Shown here: piece by piece, positions 1-6,921 of the stretch
Numbering within the stretch: the first letter of the stretch is position 1
How the letters are laid out: each line of letters begins with the position of its first letter
From: Cardiobacteriales bacterium
GTDB taxonomy: Bacteria > Pseudomonadota > Gammaproteobacteria > Cardiobacteriales > Wohlfahrtiimonadaceae
NCBI GenBank assembly: GCA_030150565.1
Contig: JASLFR010000101.1
Coordinates: 1 to 8,359, forward strand
Direction of reading: 5' to 3'
DNA length: 8,359 nt
The notes under the pieces: model-generated
Told to the model about the DNA's origin: nothing
Database searches by the model: none
The model's input: the letters and a program-made list of their open reading frames with translations, nothing else
Program-made: the position numbers and the translations under genes

Positions 1-1
1 A

Positions 2-112
2 TTGGATGCGCTGGCAATTGATCACTCAGCGGCAACTGTGAAACAGGAGTATGTCGCTCTTGTTTTAGCTCATACCGACTTACAGGGAGCACTTGAATTG
101 ATTGATGGCTAG
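2..112 (+). CDS. C-terminal end of an upstream gene (5' truncated), probably head or head-tail connector
   Basis: An open frame enters from the left edge and stops at TAG 110-112. The 36 visible residues end in LQGALELIDG and look like one amphipathic helix. No conserved domain can be named from so little. The other two forward frames do not fit: frame 1 stops at once, and the third frame carries the next gene. The stop lies 8 bases inside the following gene, the tight overlap seen all along this operon. In lambda-type late operons the gene before the head-tail joining protein is a capsid, DNA-packaging or connector protein. That role is inferred from position only. Confidence 0.6.
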   Translation: MDALAIDHSAATVKQEYVALVLAHTDLQGALELIDG

Positions 113-449
113 TTTTTTTGATCGAATTAATCGGCATGCAAATAGGACGAATATGGCGCTCTTTGGGGAGCGCTGTCTTCTCCATATTCCTCAATCACGT
201 CATGCGCCAGCTCATACGAAATCAGCAATGGTTGAGTTTGTTAGTGACTATGTTGTGAGTAGTGATGGTTATCAAACAGAGCTTCAATCTGTGGCGCTAA
301 TTTTACGCTCTTCACTCCCTAAGTTTGTTAAAGGGATACGCATAGAGAGGGGGGAGCTTAATTATGTGATTGAAGGATTGAATGAGCGCTCCACTACAGG
401 AAAAGAGAGCACACATGATGAGTGGGCTTTTAGGATCAGAGAGTTATGA
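105..449 (+). CDS. Putative head-tail joining (head closure) protein, gpFII-like
   Basis: This 114-residue protein is close in length to lambda gpFII (117 aa) and sits where a head-closure protein is expected: after the head genes and directly before a Z-type tail-completion gene. Proteins of this class form a ring under the portal that retains the packaged DNA and docks the tail. The sequence starts MASFFDRINR and then alternates short beta-strand-like stretches (EFVSDYVV, SVALILRS, IRIERGELNYVIEG) and ends in the strand EWAFRIREL, in keeping with a small beta-barrel joining protein. ATG at 105 is preferred over TTG at 102, one codon earlier. The only nearby purine-rich site, GGGAG at 85-89, is rather far, so translation probably depends on coupling to the upstream gene, which stops at 112. 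The role rests mainly on size, order and fold impression. Confidence 0.65.
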   Translation: MASFFDRINRHANRTNMALFGERCLLHIPQSRHAPAHTKSAMVEFVSDYVVSSDGYQTELQSVALILRSSLPKFVKGIRIERGELNYVIEGLNERSTTGKESTHDEWAFRIREL

Positions 450-1003
450 CTGCTATTAATTTGAAGGGATTAGAACCTCTCCTTAGCCGCTTAACTAAGG
501 TTCAAACTTTAGATAAGGCGATGAATACAGCGACCAAACGAACTGAGAGGGGAGCAAAGACGATTGCGTCTCGATCAATTCGTGAGGAGTTGGCCTTACC
601 AAAGAGAAAGGTTGATGAGGAGCTTAAGGTTTTTGGAAATTATCGAGAAGGCGCTCATAGCATCTCAATACATGCCCAGAAAAGGGGGATTTTATTCCGT
701 AATTTCAGACACTCTATCAATAGAAGAGGGCATTTAAGAGTCACGATCAAACCAGGAGCCCCTCGAGTTGTGAAGAGGGCTTTTATGATGAAGTTAAGGC
801 AGGGAGGAGAGACGCCAGTCTATTGGAAAAAGAAGCCGACACATAAAAAGGGGGAGAAGGGGTATTGGGATCAGCTTGCATTACATGCGCCATCTCCATC
901 ACAAGTATTGAATTCTAAAAAAGAGGAGATCGGAAGTGAGGTGGCTGAGCGCTACAAAAAAGAGATTGAGAGCGCTGTCGCCTTTCACATTCGTAAAAGA
1001 TGA
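446..1003 (+). CDS. Tail completion protein, minor tail protein Z (GPZ) family
   Basis: This 185-residue, strongly basic protein is near the length of lambda gpZ (192 aa) and lies in the same gene order. GPZ proteins act late in tail assembly, making the tail competent to join the head and helping position the DNA end. Visible family-type features are an N-terminal helical part with a basic helix (TERGAKTIASRSIREEL, about residues 32-48), a lysine-rich turn starting LPKRKVDEEL at about 51, and the phrase KPGAPRVVKRAFMMKL at about 102-117, typical of the group. A lysine-rich loop and a C-terminal helix ending AFHIRKR follow. The start overlaps the upstream stop as ATGA (446-449), with AGGA at 432-435. 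The 3' end overlaps the next start in the same way. No truncation is seen. Confidence 0.8.
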   Translation: MTAINLKGLEPLLSRLTKVQTLDKAMNTATKRTERGAKTIASRSIREELALPKRKVDEELKVFGNYREGAHSISIHAQKRGILFRNFRHSINRRGHLRVTIKPGAPRVVKRAFMMKLRQGGETPVYWKKKPTHKKGEKGYWDQLALHAPSPSQVLNSKKEEIGSEVAERYKKEIESAVAFHIRKR

Positions 1004-1494
1004 GTAGAACATTTGATTTGCAGACAGAGTATCTCGGATCAGAAGTGGATTTGACGATGCTTAGAGTTGCTCTTGAGGAGCGACTATCCACAATTTTGCG
1101 TGAAAACGGTTATGAGCATGACATCACCGTTTACGACTATACAGCGCCTACCTTTAAGGAGGGATTAAATTACCCATTAATTCAGGTGATCCCTTCTGGA
1201 GTGGATTATCAAGGAATGATTGGCCAAGACTCCTTTAGGTTAGGAACGCGACACGAAATCTATTACGCCGCAGCATTAGAGGAGGAAGATGATCAGAGTA
1301 TTTTGCAGTGGGAAGCGTTAACACAAGATGTATTGCGCTGCCTCTCCCGTAGAGGACAGAAATTTAGATCAGGCGCTGTAAATACACATAACTGTGAGAT
1401 TGATGGGATTAGTCCACCTGAATATGAGGCGGGAGATGGGTTTATTGGCGGAACGATCTCAGTTACATCAAATATTATTCTTAAAACGTTATAG
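1000..1494 (+). CDS. Putative tail terminator protein (gpU position)
   Basis: This 164-residue acidic protein lies between the Z-like gene and the tail tube gene, the place of the tail terminator (U) in lambda-type operons. Terminators cap the growing tube as a hexamer, stop its polymerisation and form the head-facing interface. The pattern suits the family's alpha/beta fold: an N-terminal helix (LRVALEERLSTILRENGY), then strands (YPLIQVIPSG, RHEIYYAAAL), a second long helix (ILQWEALTQDVLRCLSRRG) and a last strand (GTISVTSNIILKTL). It is longer than lambda gpU (131 aa) and has an acidic loop, LEEEDD, after the central strand. ATGA overlap at 1000-1003 and only a weak upstream AAAAGA imply translational coupling. 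The assignment comes from order and predicted secondary structure, not from a recognised motif. Confidence 0.6.
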   Translation: MSRTFDLQTEYLGSEVDLTMLRVALEERLSTILRENGYEHDITVYDYTAPTFKEGLNYPLIQVIPSGVDYQGMIGQDSFRLGTRHEIYYAAALEEEDDQSILQWEALTQDVLRCLSRRGQKFRSGAVNTHNCEIDGISPPEYEAGDGFIGGTISVTSNIILKTL

Positions 1495-1495
1495 A

Positions 1496-1503
1496 AAAGG
1501 AGA
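1496..1503 (+). promoter_or_regulatory. Strong ribosome binding site for the tail tube gene
   Basis: AAAGGAGA lies four bases before ATG 1507. It is the best Shine-Dalgarno match in the head-proximal part of the window, and it serves the gene whose product is needed in hundreds of copies. The preceding three genes have weak or distant sites and lean on overlap coupling. The spacing is shorter than ideal. Confidence 0.7.
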
Positions 1504-1506
1504 GAT

Positions 1507-2271
1507 ATGTCTAATTTAACTATTGAGAAAGGGTTTGTGTTGAATCGCGCAAACGTTTTAGTCTGTGCGATTCGAGGAAACATCCCTACGCATAAGTATT
1601 TTCGCCTAAATGCTCAAAGCATTACCTTTACACCAGCAAATGTAACTACGGCAAATATCATCAGTCGACGTAAAGATACGTACGGAAATGCGTTGGCTAC
1701 CTATGAAACTGATGTTGAGCCTGGCTCATTAGAGATTAATTTCGATTTTGGTGCACCACGAGCTTTTGCGATGGCTCTGGGTGCCTCAGTAGATGATTTC
1801 ACACAATCAGCAGGGGATATTACCGATGGTGAAGTCGTTAATATTCAAGAGCAGGAGTGGGCTGTTTTACAGTATGGGGCGATTGATGTAGATACATTTC
1901 TCTTAGAGAAGGATGGTGTTGCTCTCACTGCTGGCACTGATTATCTGCTCGACCCTCACTCTGGTACGCTTCAAGCTTTGAATGATCAATTAGCAAGTGG
2001 TGATATTACTGCAACATATGAGTATGGGGCGATTAAAGGAACGGAATATCACGTGGGTGCTGAAACCTTATTCCCAGTGCGTCTGATTGCGGATGCGGTA
2101 AACGCTGTTGGGCGTGAGGAGACGACTATCACCGCATGGCATTTAAATTTAAAACCATCTGATTCAATCTCCCTTATGGGTTCTGAACCTATTGCTCCAA
2201 CAATTAAAGGGGAGTTGCAATTAGTTCCTGGAAAGGCCTCTCCATTAACGGTCAGAGTATCTCATCTATAA
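1507..2271 (+). CDS. Major tail tube protein
   Basis: This 254-residue, beta-rich protein is close in size to lambda gpV (246 aa) and lies just before the tape measure gene, the standard place for the tube subunit. Tube subunits stack as rings around the tape measure to form the DNA channel. Only one tube-type gene is present and no sheath gene, which points to a non-contractile tail. The N-terminal half has the alternating strands expected of a tube fold (SITFTPANVTTANIISRR, SLEINFDFGAP). Residues about 127-171 look like an inserted domain, with LTAGTDYLLD followed by a DxxxG turn (149-153) and SGDITATYEY (164-173). It is bracketed by two YGAI copies at 123-126 and 173-176. The C-terminal strands (IKGELQLV, SPLTVRVSHL) close the fold. 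It is followed by a terminator. Confidence 0.8.
   Translation: MSNLTIEKGFVLNRANVLVCAIRGNIPTHKYFRLNAQSITFTPANVTTANIISRRKDTYGNALATYETDVEPGSLEINFDFGAPRAFAMALGASVDDFTQSAGDITDGEVVNIQEQEWAVLQYGAIDVDTFLLEKDGVALTAGTDYLLDPHSGTLQALNDQLASGDITATYEYGAIKGTEYHVGAETLFPVRLIADAVNAVGREETTITAWHLNLKPSDSISLMGSEPIAPTIKGELQLVPGKASPLTVRVSHL
1871..1884 (+). repeat. 14-bp direct repeat, copy 1 (inside tail tube gene)
   Basis: AGTATGGGGCGATT occurs here and again exactly 150 bases (50 codons) downstream, in the same reading frame. This copy encodes the end of Q122 and then Y123-G-A-I126. It marks the left edge of the apparent inserted domain of the tail tube protein. Confidence 0.85.
2021..2034 (+). repeat. 14-bp direct repeat, copy 2 (inside tail tube gene)
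   Basis: This is the second identical copy of AGTATGGGGCGATT, encoding the end of E172 and then Y173-G-A-I176. It lies just after the SGDITAT strand that ends the apparent inserted domain. Confidence 0.85.
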
Positions 2272-2288
2272 GTAGCCAAAAGTATTGT

Positions 2289-2315
2289 AGCCCCTCTTTA
2301 GTAGGGGCTTTTTTT
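2289..2315 (+). terminator. Rho-independent terminator between tail tube and tape measure genes
   Basis: A perfect 7-bp stem (AGCCCCT at 2289-2295, AGGGGCT at 2303-2309) encloses a 7-base loop, and a run of seven T follows (2309-2315). The stem has a GC-rich core of five G:C pairs. It fills most of the 64-base gap between the tube stop and the tape measure start, the only real intergenic space in the window. No promoter is evident after it, so downstream genes probably rely on readthrough, which would lower tape measure expression relative to the tube. Confidence 0.88.
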
Positions 2316-2320
2316 CGTTC

Positions 2321-2326
2321 AAAGGA
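2321..2326 (+). promoter_or_regulatory. Ribosome binding site for the tape measure gene
   Basis: AAAGGA lies nine bases before ATG 2336 and just beyond the terminator T-run. It supports 2336 as the start. Because it sits outside the hairpin, it stays accessible in readthrough transcripts. Confidence 0.7.
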
Positions 2327-2335
2327 TTCTTTCTT

Positions 2336-5300
2336 ATGAGTCAAAATGATGTTGTCTTAAATATAAGAACAAATGTTGAGAATTCAAAAGATCTCGTTCA
2401 TCTGCGTAATCAGCTTGAAAGATTTGGGGGAGCTTCTGAAGAGATATCGGAGGATGTTGATACCCTCGTGCAGAGCATTAATGATATCGCTGTAGCGCAA
2501 GAGATTTCAGATCAGGTCGCAGAGGCAACGCAAGCGCTCGAAGAGCAAGGAGCTGCATTAGATCACGCTAAGAAGCAGTATGATGAGGCGACAGAAGCAC
2601 TCTCTAAGTTTGGAGAGGCGATGAGTGAGGGTGAGCGGAAAGAAGCAGAAGAGAGCATTAAATCGCATAGTAAAGAGATAGAAAAACTCTCCCGCTCTTA
2701 TAAAAAAGCTGAGAAGGATTTAGCTGCCGCTAATAAGCGATATGATCAATCATCCAATTATGTGAAACGGCTTGCTAGTGATGCATCCTCGTTAGAAGAA
2801 GCGACAAGACTCGCTACAGAATCTCAGGAGATTTTAAATAGAGAGCTTGAAGAATTAAAAGAGCTTTCACTTGCGGGGAAAGATTTAGGAGTGATTGATT
2901 ATCAAGCTGAGATAGATAAACTCACCGCCTCCTATGAAACCTTGAAAAGCTCAGGCACATTGAGTGCTACAGAGCTTGAAAGCGCTCATCGTAGACTCAC
3001 CGAGCAGGTAAGTGCATATCGCCGAGAGGTTGACGGCTCGAATAATGCCATTAGTCAGATGAAGAAAGGGCTTCCTGCATTTGTAGCTACCACAGCAGCT
3101 TTTGGAAAGATGACTAAAGATGCCATCGATTTTGAGACAGCCATGAGTGGCGTTTCAAAAGTTTTGGGGGAGTCTGATGAAGTTGTTAAAAAGCTGGGTA
3201 AAGATCTTGTTGACCTCTCCAAAACGATGCCAACAACAGCGGATGAGTTAGCAAAAATTGCTGAGTCAGGCGCGCAGATGGGATTAGCTGCTGATGAGTT
3301 ACTTAAATACACCGAGAATATTGCCAAGATCGGGGTTGCTTTCAATATTTCAGCTGACCAATCAGGTAAGGCTGTTGCGGATTTAATGAACATCTTTGAC
3401 ATTGGGATTGATGGCGCTATTGAGCTCGCTGATGCAATTAACCATCTATCAAACAATAGTGCAGCAGATGCGGAGTCAATTATTAATGTCTTAACCCGAA
3501 TTGGAGGGGCGGGTAAAAACTTCGGATTAGTTCAGGAAGAGTTAGCGGCACTCTCCGCAAGTTTTCTCTCTCTTGGTATGACGCCAGAGGTTGCTGGAAC
3601 GGCAATTAATGGATTTTTAACAACTCTAGCAACTGCAGAGAGTAAGGGAGGAAGCTTCGATCTTGCGTTACAAAAGATCGGCCTAAGCTCAGTAGAGTTA
3701 GCGCAACAAATTAGAGAGAGTCCACAGGAGGCCTTATTAGATCTATTAAATACCTTAAATGAAGCGGGGGAAGAGGGGGAAAACGTCTCCCTTATTTTGA
3801 CTGATCTCTTTGGTGTTGGGCATCAGAGTAAGATCGCCTTAATGGCCAACTCAGTTGAGAGTTTAGCGACCGCTTTTGATCTAGTGGGGGATAAAGGAGC
3901 TTACGCAGGATCGGTTAACGCTGAAGCAGCTGCACAGGCTAAAACAACGGCCAATCAGCTTAATATGATGAAAAATAGCTTAACAGCGATCTCCATAGAG
4001 CTTGGAGAGCATCTGCTTCCTTTAATGATTGAGCTATCTAAAGGCGTCTCCAATATTGCACAAAAGTTTGCAGATTTTGCAGAGGTTCACCCCAATGTTG
4101 TTCGCATAGGAATGGCGATTATTGCGGCCAGTGCATCCATAAAAGTAGCGACGGGTGCTCTAAAATTGATGAGCATTCAAGCCTCCACAGCTACACGAAT
4201 CTTATCGACAGGTTTAACGCGTGTTACAGGGCAGGCAAGAGTCGCAGCATTAGCGATTAGAGGAATTGGTCAAGCTGCGATGATTGCAGGTTCAGTCTTT
4301 GCAGGGTGGGAGCTTGGTAATCAATTTCGAGAGACGAGCCAGTGGATGGAGCGGGCTCAGAACGCCACAACTCATTACATTGCCAGCACAACTACTGCAA
4401 TTAAAGGGATGGGTAAATCTGCTTTTAGTGCATTAACTCTCGATATTGAGGGGGCAAAAAAAGCGATTGATGAGGCAAACGACTCTCTTCTTAGACAGCG
4501 AAGTGTCTATGAAGAGATGCAATCTCTCGCTAATAGCGGAACTCAAGCGGAGCGACGGGAACGGGAGAGAAAGGCTGAGGAGGAGCTTGCAGAGCTTAGA
4601 GAGAAGGAGATAGAGCAACTTGCGAAAATTGAAGCGCTACGCAACAAAGGTGAAGGTGTTGCTGCAAGAGATATTCAGATAGCAGGAAACAAGGAGTATG
4701 CAGAGAGTTTAGAGCGAGTTGTCTCACTCTTAGAAGAGCAGGGATTAAGTTATAGTGCGATTGAAGAGGGAATCACTAAAAGTGGGAATGAAGCCGTTAA
4801 CTTTTTCAATCGAATTGTTAATGAAGCAGGCGCATCATCTGCAATTATTAGAGAGAGTTTCATCAACGCCCTAGAGGGAATTTCGACCCCAGTAGAGTTA
4901 GAGGCTCTAATCTCCAAGCTTACTGATACTTCAACAACTTCTAAGATTGCCCAAAAAGATTTCGATTTTTTAACCGAGAGTCTTACCAATTTGAGGGGTG
5001 CGATAGAGGAGGGAACTCAGGCAGGAGCTGAGTTTGACTCTATTTTAAGACGAGAGATAGAGGCGCTTGATAAGAAGCAGAAGGGACTCTTTGTTACTAC
5101 AAAAGCGCATGAAGACCTGCGTCGTGAAATTGAGCTTGGTATTGCTCAATCACAAGAGCTAATAAATGCGGAGATTTCGGCATTAGAGGCAGAGAGAGCA
5201 TTAGCTCAAGCAAAAGGGGATAGCGCTCGTGAGCAGGAACTCATTAATGAGATAAGTTCTAAATCAATAGAATTATTAGCCTCTCAAATTGAGCCGATGC

Positions 5301-6502
5301 AGCAACTGGTTGATCAAGATAAGCAGATTGTTAATGAACTGTTGGCTCGAAAAGCGGCTAATGAGGCGTTAACTCAATCAGAGCTTGAGCAGATTAAAGT
5401 ATTGGAACACTCCATACAGGTTAGGGAGAGGGAGATTAGTGCTCTTAAAAGCTCAAGTGAAGCTGCAGCATTAAATGAAGAGAAAAGAAGATCAGAGATA
5501 TTAACTCGTGCAAATACAGAAGCTACGGATGGTCATACAGAGAGTCTTAGGAGAAATAGCCGAGCATTAAGCACAAACAGATCCGCTCTAAATGAGACTT
5601 CGAGTGCCTTAGAAGATTTGGGAAAGAAGAGTGAAGAGACAGCTACACGAGGAGCTGTTTTTACATCTTGGCTATCTAGTACAGAAGATACAGCGCTTCT
5701 GTCAGCTTACGCAATTGAACAATTGACACATGCTACCTCCAAAATTAATGAGCAGTTTGATAGGCGCGTCACCGCACCAACTGCAATGCTGGAATTTTAT
5801 GCTAAGCAAAGAGATGGAATTAAAAAGGAAGCTGAAGCAGAAATCGCTAAGTTTAAGCAACTTAAGCTTGAAATTGAAGCGCTAGAAAATCCAACAGTTG
5901 CACAAACTCACCATTTCGAGCGTTTAGTTAAATCTCTCAAATACGTTGATGAGAAAGAAGTTTCAATAATTACCAAACAACTTGAAGGGATGAGGCTGAA
6001 GAGCTCTACGGCAGAGCCAGAAGGAGCTCTAAAACAGCTTTCTGATCAATCTAAATCTACCGTTAGTGATATTAAGAAGATCGATAATCTCACTCTTAAT
6101 CAGGTCACTCGGGAGATTGATACAGCGACAGAGAGGATGAAGGATTTTGGGCAAGAAGCCAAAAACGCACTTCAGCAGGCTCAAAATGAACTCGACGATT
6201 TATTGGGGAAAAGCAGTGATTATGAAAAATCGGCGCTAAAAGCATCTGAGTTGAGAGAGAAAGCTTTTGAAGCAGAACTTTCAGGAGATTGGCAAGCAGG
6301 GCAGCAACTTCGAGAAGCAGCCAATTTAGTGATGCAGAGTGCACGGATAAGGGCCGCTCAAGAGGGAGCGGAGGAGTCTGGAGAGAAGGTCACGATAGAA
6401 CTTATCGCTGAAGCTGAACGAGCAGCTTTAACTGCTAATAGTAGAGAGGATTATGAGCGCTTTGTTGAGATTCTAAAACAGCATAAGGGGGTTGCAAGGT
6501 GA
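2336..6502 (+). CDS. Phage tail tape measure protein, TP901 core type
   Basis: This 1388-residue protein fixes tail length by running down the tube, and it is ejected ahead of the DNA at infection. At about 0.15 nm per residue it predicts a tail near 200 nm. Residues about 55-240 are highly charged and helical (coiled coil likely). The TP901-type core begins at DFETAMSG (265-272), continues through LAKIAESGAQMG and the following helical Ala/Gly-rich stretch, and ends near residue 580. Two short hydrophobic segments follow (588-602 and 643-658), candidates for membrane-inserting or channel-forming parts. A charged helix starts near 737 (EAERR/EKE-rich), and long Glu/Lys/Gln-rich helices continue to the C-terminus. 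I see no peptidase or lysozyme motif. The frame is intact throughout. The 3' end overlaps the next gene by four bases (GTGA). Confidence 0.95.
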   Translation: MSQNDVVLNIRTNVENSKDLVHLRNQLERFGGASEEISEDVDTLVQSINDIAVAQEISDQVAEATQALEEQGAALDHAKKQYDEATEALSKFGEAMSEGERKEAEESIKSHSKEIEKLSRSYKKAEKDLAAANKRYDQSSNYVKRLASDASSLEEATRLATESQEILNRELEELKELSLAGKDLGVIDYQAEIDKLTASYETLKSSGTLSATELESAHRRLTEQVSAYRREVDGSNNAISQMKKGLPAFVATTAAFGKMTKDAIDFETAMSGVSKVLGESDEVVKKLGKDLVDLSKTMPTTADELAKIAESGAQMGLAADELLKYTENIAKIGVAFNISADQSGKAVADLMNIFDIGIDGAIELADAINHLSNNSAADAESIINVLTRIGGAGKNFGLVQEELAALSASFLSLGMTPEVAGTAINGFLTTLATAESKGGSFDLALQKIGLSSVELAQQIRESPQEALLDLLNTLNEAGEEGENVSLILTDLFGVGHQSKIALMANSVESLATAFDLVGDKGAYAGSVNAEAAAQAKTTANQLNMMKNSLTAISIELGEHLLPLMIELSKGVSNIAQKFADFAEVHPNVVRIGMAIIAASASIKVATGALKLMSIQASTATRILSTGLTRVTGQARVAALAIRGIGQAAMIAGSVFAGWELGNQFRETSQWMERAQNATTHYIASTTTAIKGMGKSAFSALTLDIEGAKKAIDEANDSLLRQRSVYEEMQSLANSGTQAERRERERKAEEELAELREKEIEQLAKIEALRNKGEGVAARDIQIAGNKEYAESLERVVSLLEEQGLSYSAIEEGITKSGNEAVNFFNRIVNEAGASSAIIRESFINALEGISTPVELEALISKLTDTSTTSKIAQKDFDFLTESLTNLRGAIEEGTQAGAEFDSILRREIEALDKKQKGLFVTTKAHEDLRREIELGIAQSQELINAEISALEAERALAQAKGDSAREQELINEISSKSIELLASQIEPMQQLVDQDKQIVNELLARKAANEALTQSELEQIKVLEHSIQVREREISALKSSSEAAALNEEKRRSEILTRANTEATDGHTESLRRNSRALSTNRSALNETSSALEDLGKKSEETATRGAVFTSWLSSTEDTALLSAYAIEQLTHATSKINEQFDRRVTAPTAMLEFYAKQRDGIKKEAEAEIAKFKQLKLEIEALENPTVAQTHHFERLVKSLKYVDEKEVSIITKQLEGMRLKSSTAEPEGALKQLSDQSKSTVSDIKKIDNLTLNQVTREIDTATERMKDFGQEAKNALQQAQNELDDLLGKSSDYEKSALKASELREKAFEAELSGDWQAGQQLREAANLVMQSARIRAAQEGAEESGEKVTIELIAEAERAALTANSREDYERFVEILKQHKGVAR
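6485..6491 (+). promoter_or_regulatory. Ribosome binding site deciding a GTG start
   Basis: AAGGGGG lies inside the tape measure 3' end, seven bases before GTG 6499. With the GTGA stop-start overlap it supports the GTG as the true start. No in-frame ATG exists until codon 117, too late to give a sensible protein. Confidence 0.7.
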
Positions 6503-6921
6503 TCTACATCCAAAGAAAGAGCGGCGAAAGGATCAATTTAAATGAGCATTTCGTTTGGGAGGATGAGTATCAATATTCCAATTTGGCACAACAGCAGAGC
6601 AGATTAATAACAGGGGCGCTTTTGATTGAGAATTCTATTAAACAATCAGGGCGCCCAATTACTTTGAGTTTGAAAAAGACACCTCAAGGGCTAGAGGGGG
6701 GTGCAAATCGAGAAGATGTCGAGGAGCTTCTTAAGTGGAGTGAGAAGTACTTTAGCGAATCACTGCTGTTGTCGATTAACAACCGTCTGTTTGAGGTGGT
6801 TTGGCGTGCGCATGATGGATTGCCTGTCGAGGCAGATAACGTGATGCGAATCTCTAATCCCACCCCTGAGACTTATGTGGAATTAATACTTCGTTTTACA
6901 CAATTGAAGGAGATTTTTTAG
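6499..6921 (+). CDS. Tail-tip/distal tail-type protein downstream of tape measure (function unproven)
   Basis: This 140-residue protein follows the tape measure directly, where phages encode distal-tail and tip components. I recognise its layout from tail modules of Mu-like siphophages of the D3112/B3 kind: a FVWEDEYQYSNLAQ opening, then TGALLIENSIKQSGRPITL (strand with a conserved-looking GRPITL, residues 51-56), a helix (REDVEELLKWSEKYF), LSINNRLFEVVWRAHDGLPVEA, and a last strand (VELILRFTQL). This is recalled similarity, not a search result. The beta-helix-beta pattern would suit a ring-forming adaptor between tube and hub. The start is GTG, overlapping the tape measure stop. Its codon use (all four Asp codons GAT) matches the upstream genes, not the gene after it. 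No membrane segment or signal is seen. Confidence 0.7.
   Translation: MIYIQRKSGERINLNEHFVWEDEYQYSNLAQQQSRLITGALLIENSIKQSGRPITLSLKKTPQGLEGGANREDVEELLKWSEKYFSESLLLSINNRLFEVVWRAHDGLPVEADNVMRISNPTPETYVELILRFTQLKEIF
6907..6913 (+). promoter_or_regulatory. Ribosome binding site for the central tail protein
   Basis: AAGGAGA, a near-perfect Shine-Dalgarno, lies eight bases before ATG 6922 and inside the end of the previous gene. The previous stop (TAG 6919-6921) abuts the new ATG with no gap. Confidence 0.8.

Noticed and set aside
102..104. TTG as start of the head-tail joining gene
   Set aside because: ATG follows directly at 105. TTG would add one residue with no better ribosome site.
828..836. 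AAAAAG run in the Z-like gene as a programmed frameshift site
   Set aside because: It lies mid-gene in a lysine-rich stretch (KKKPTHKK), with no overlapping second ORF to join and no clear downstream structure.
1293..1583. 96-codon open frame on the minus strand
   Set aside because: It spans the end of the tail-terminator candidate and the start of the tube gene, has no matching ribosome site or neighbours on that strand, and is a low-complexity shadow of the real genes.
2272..2335. Possible small gene or promoter in the tube-tape measure gap
   Set aside because: The gap is almost filled by the terminator hairpin and the tape measure ribosome site. There is no room for an ORF and no convincing -10/-35 pair.
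3055..3456. 133-codon open frame on the minus strand inside the tape measure gene
   Set aside because: It lies wholly antisense to the conserved TP901 core and has Ser/Ala-rich composition typical of the reverse complement of a helical coding sequence.
4433..6344. Three short minus-strand open frames (4433-4618, 4750-4989, 6105-6344)
   Set aside because: All are antisense to the tape measure coiled-coil region, with leucine/serine-rich composition and no ribosome sites. They are shadows.
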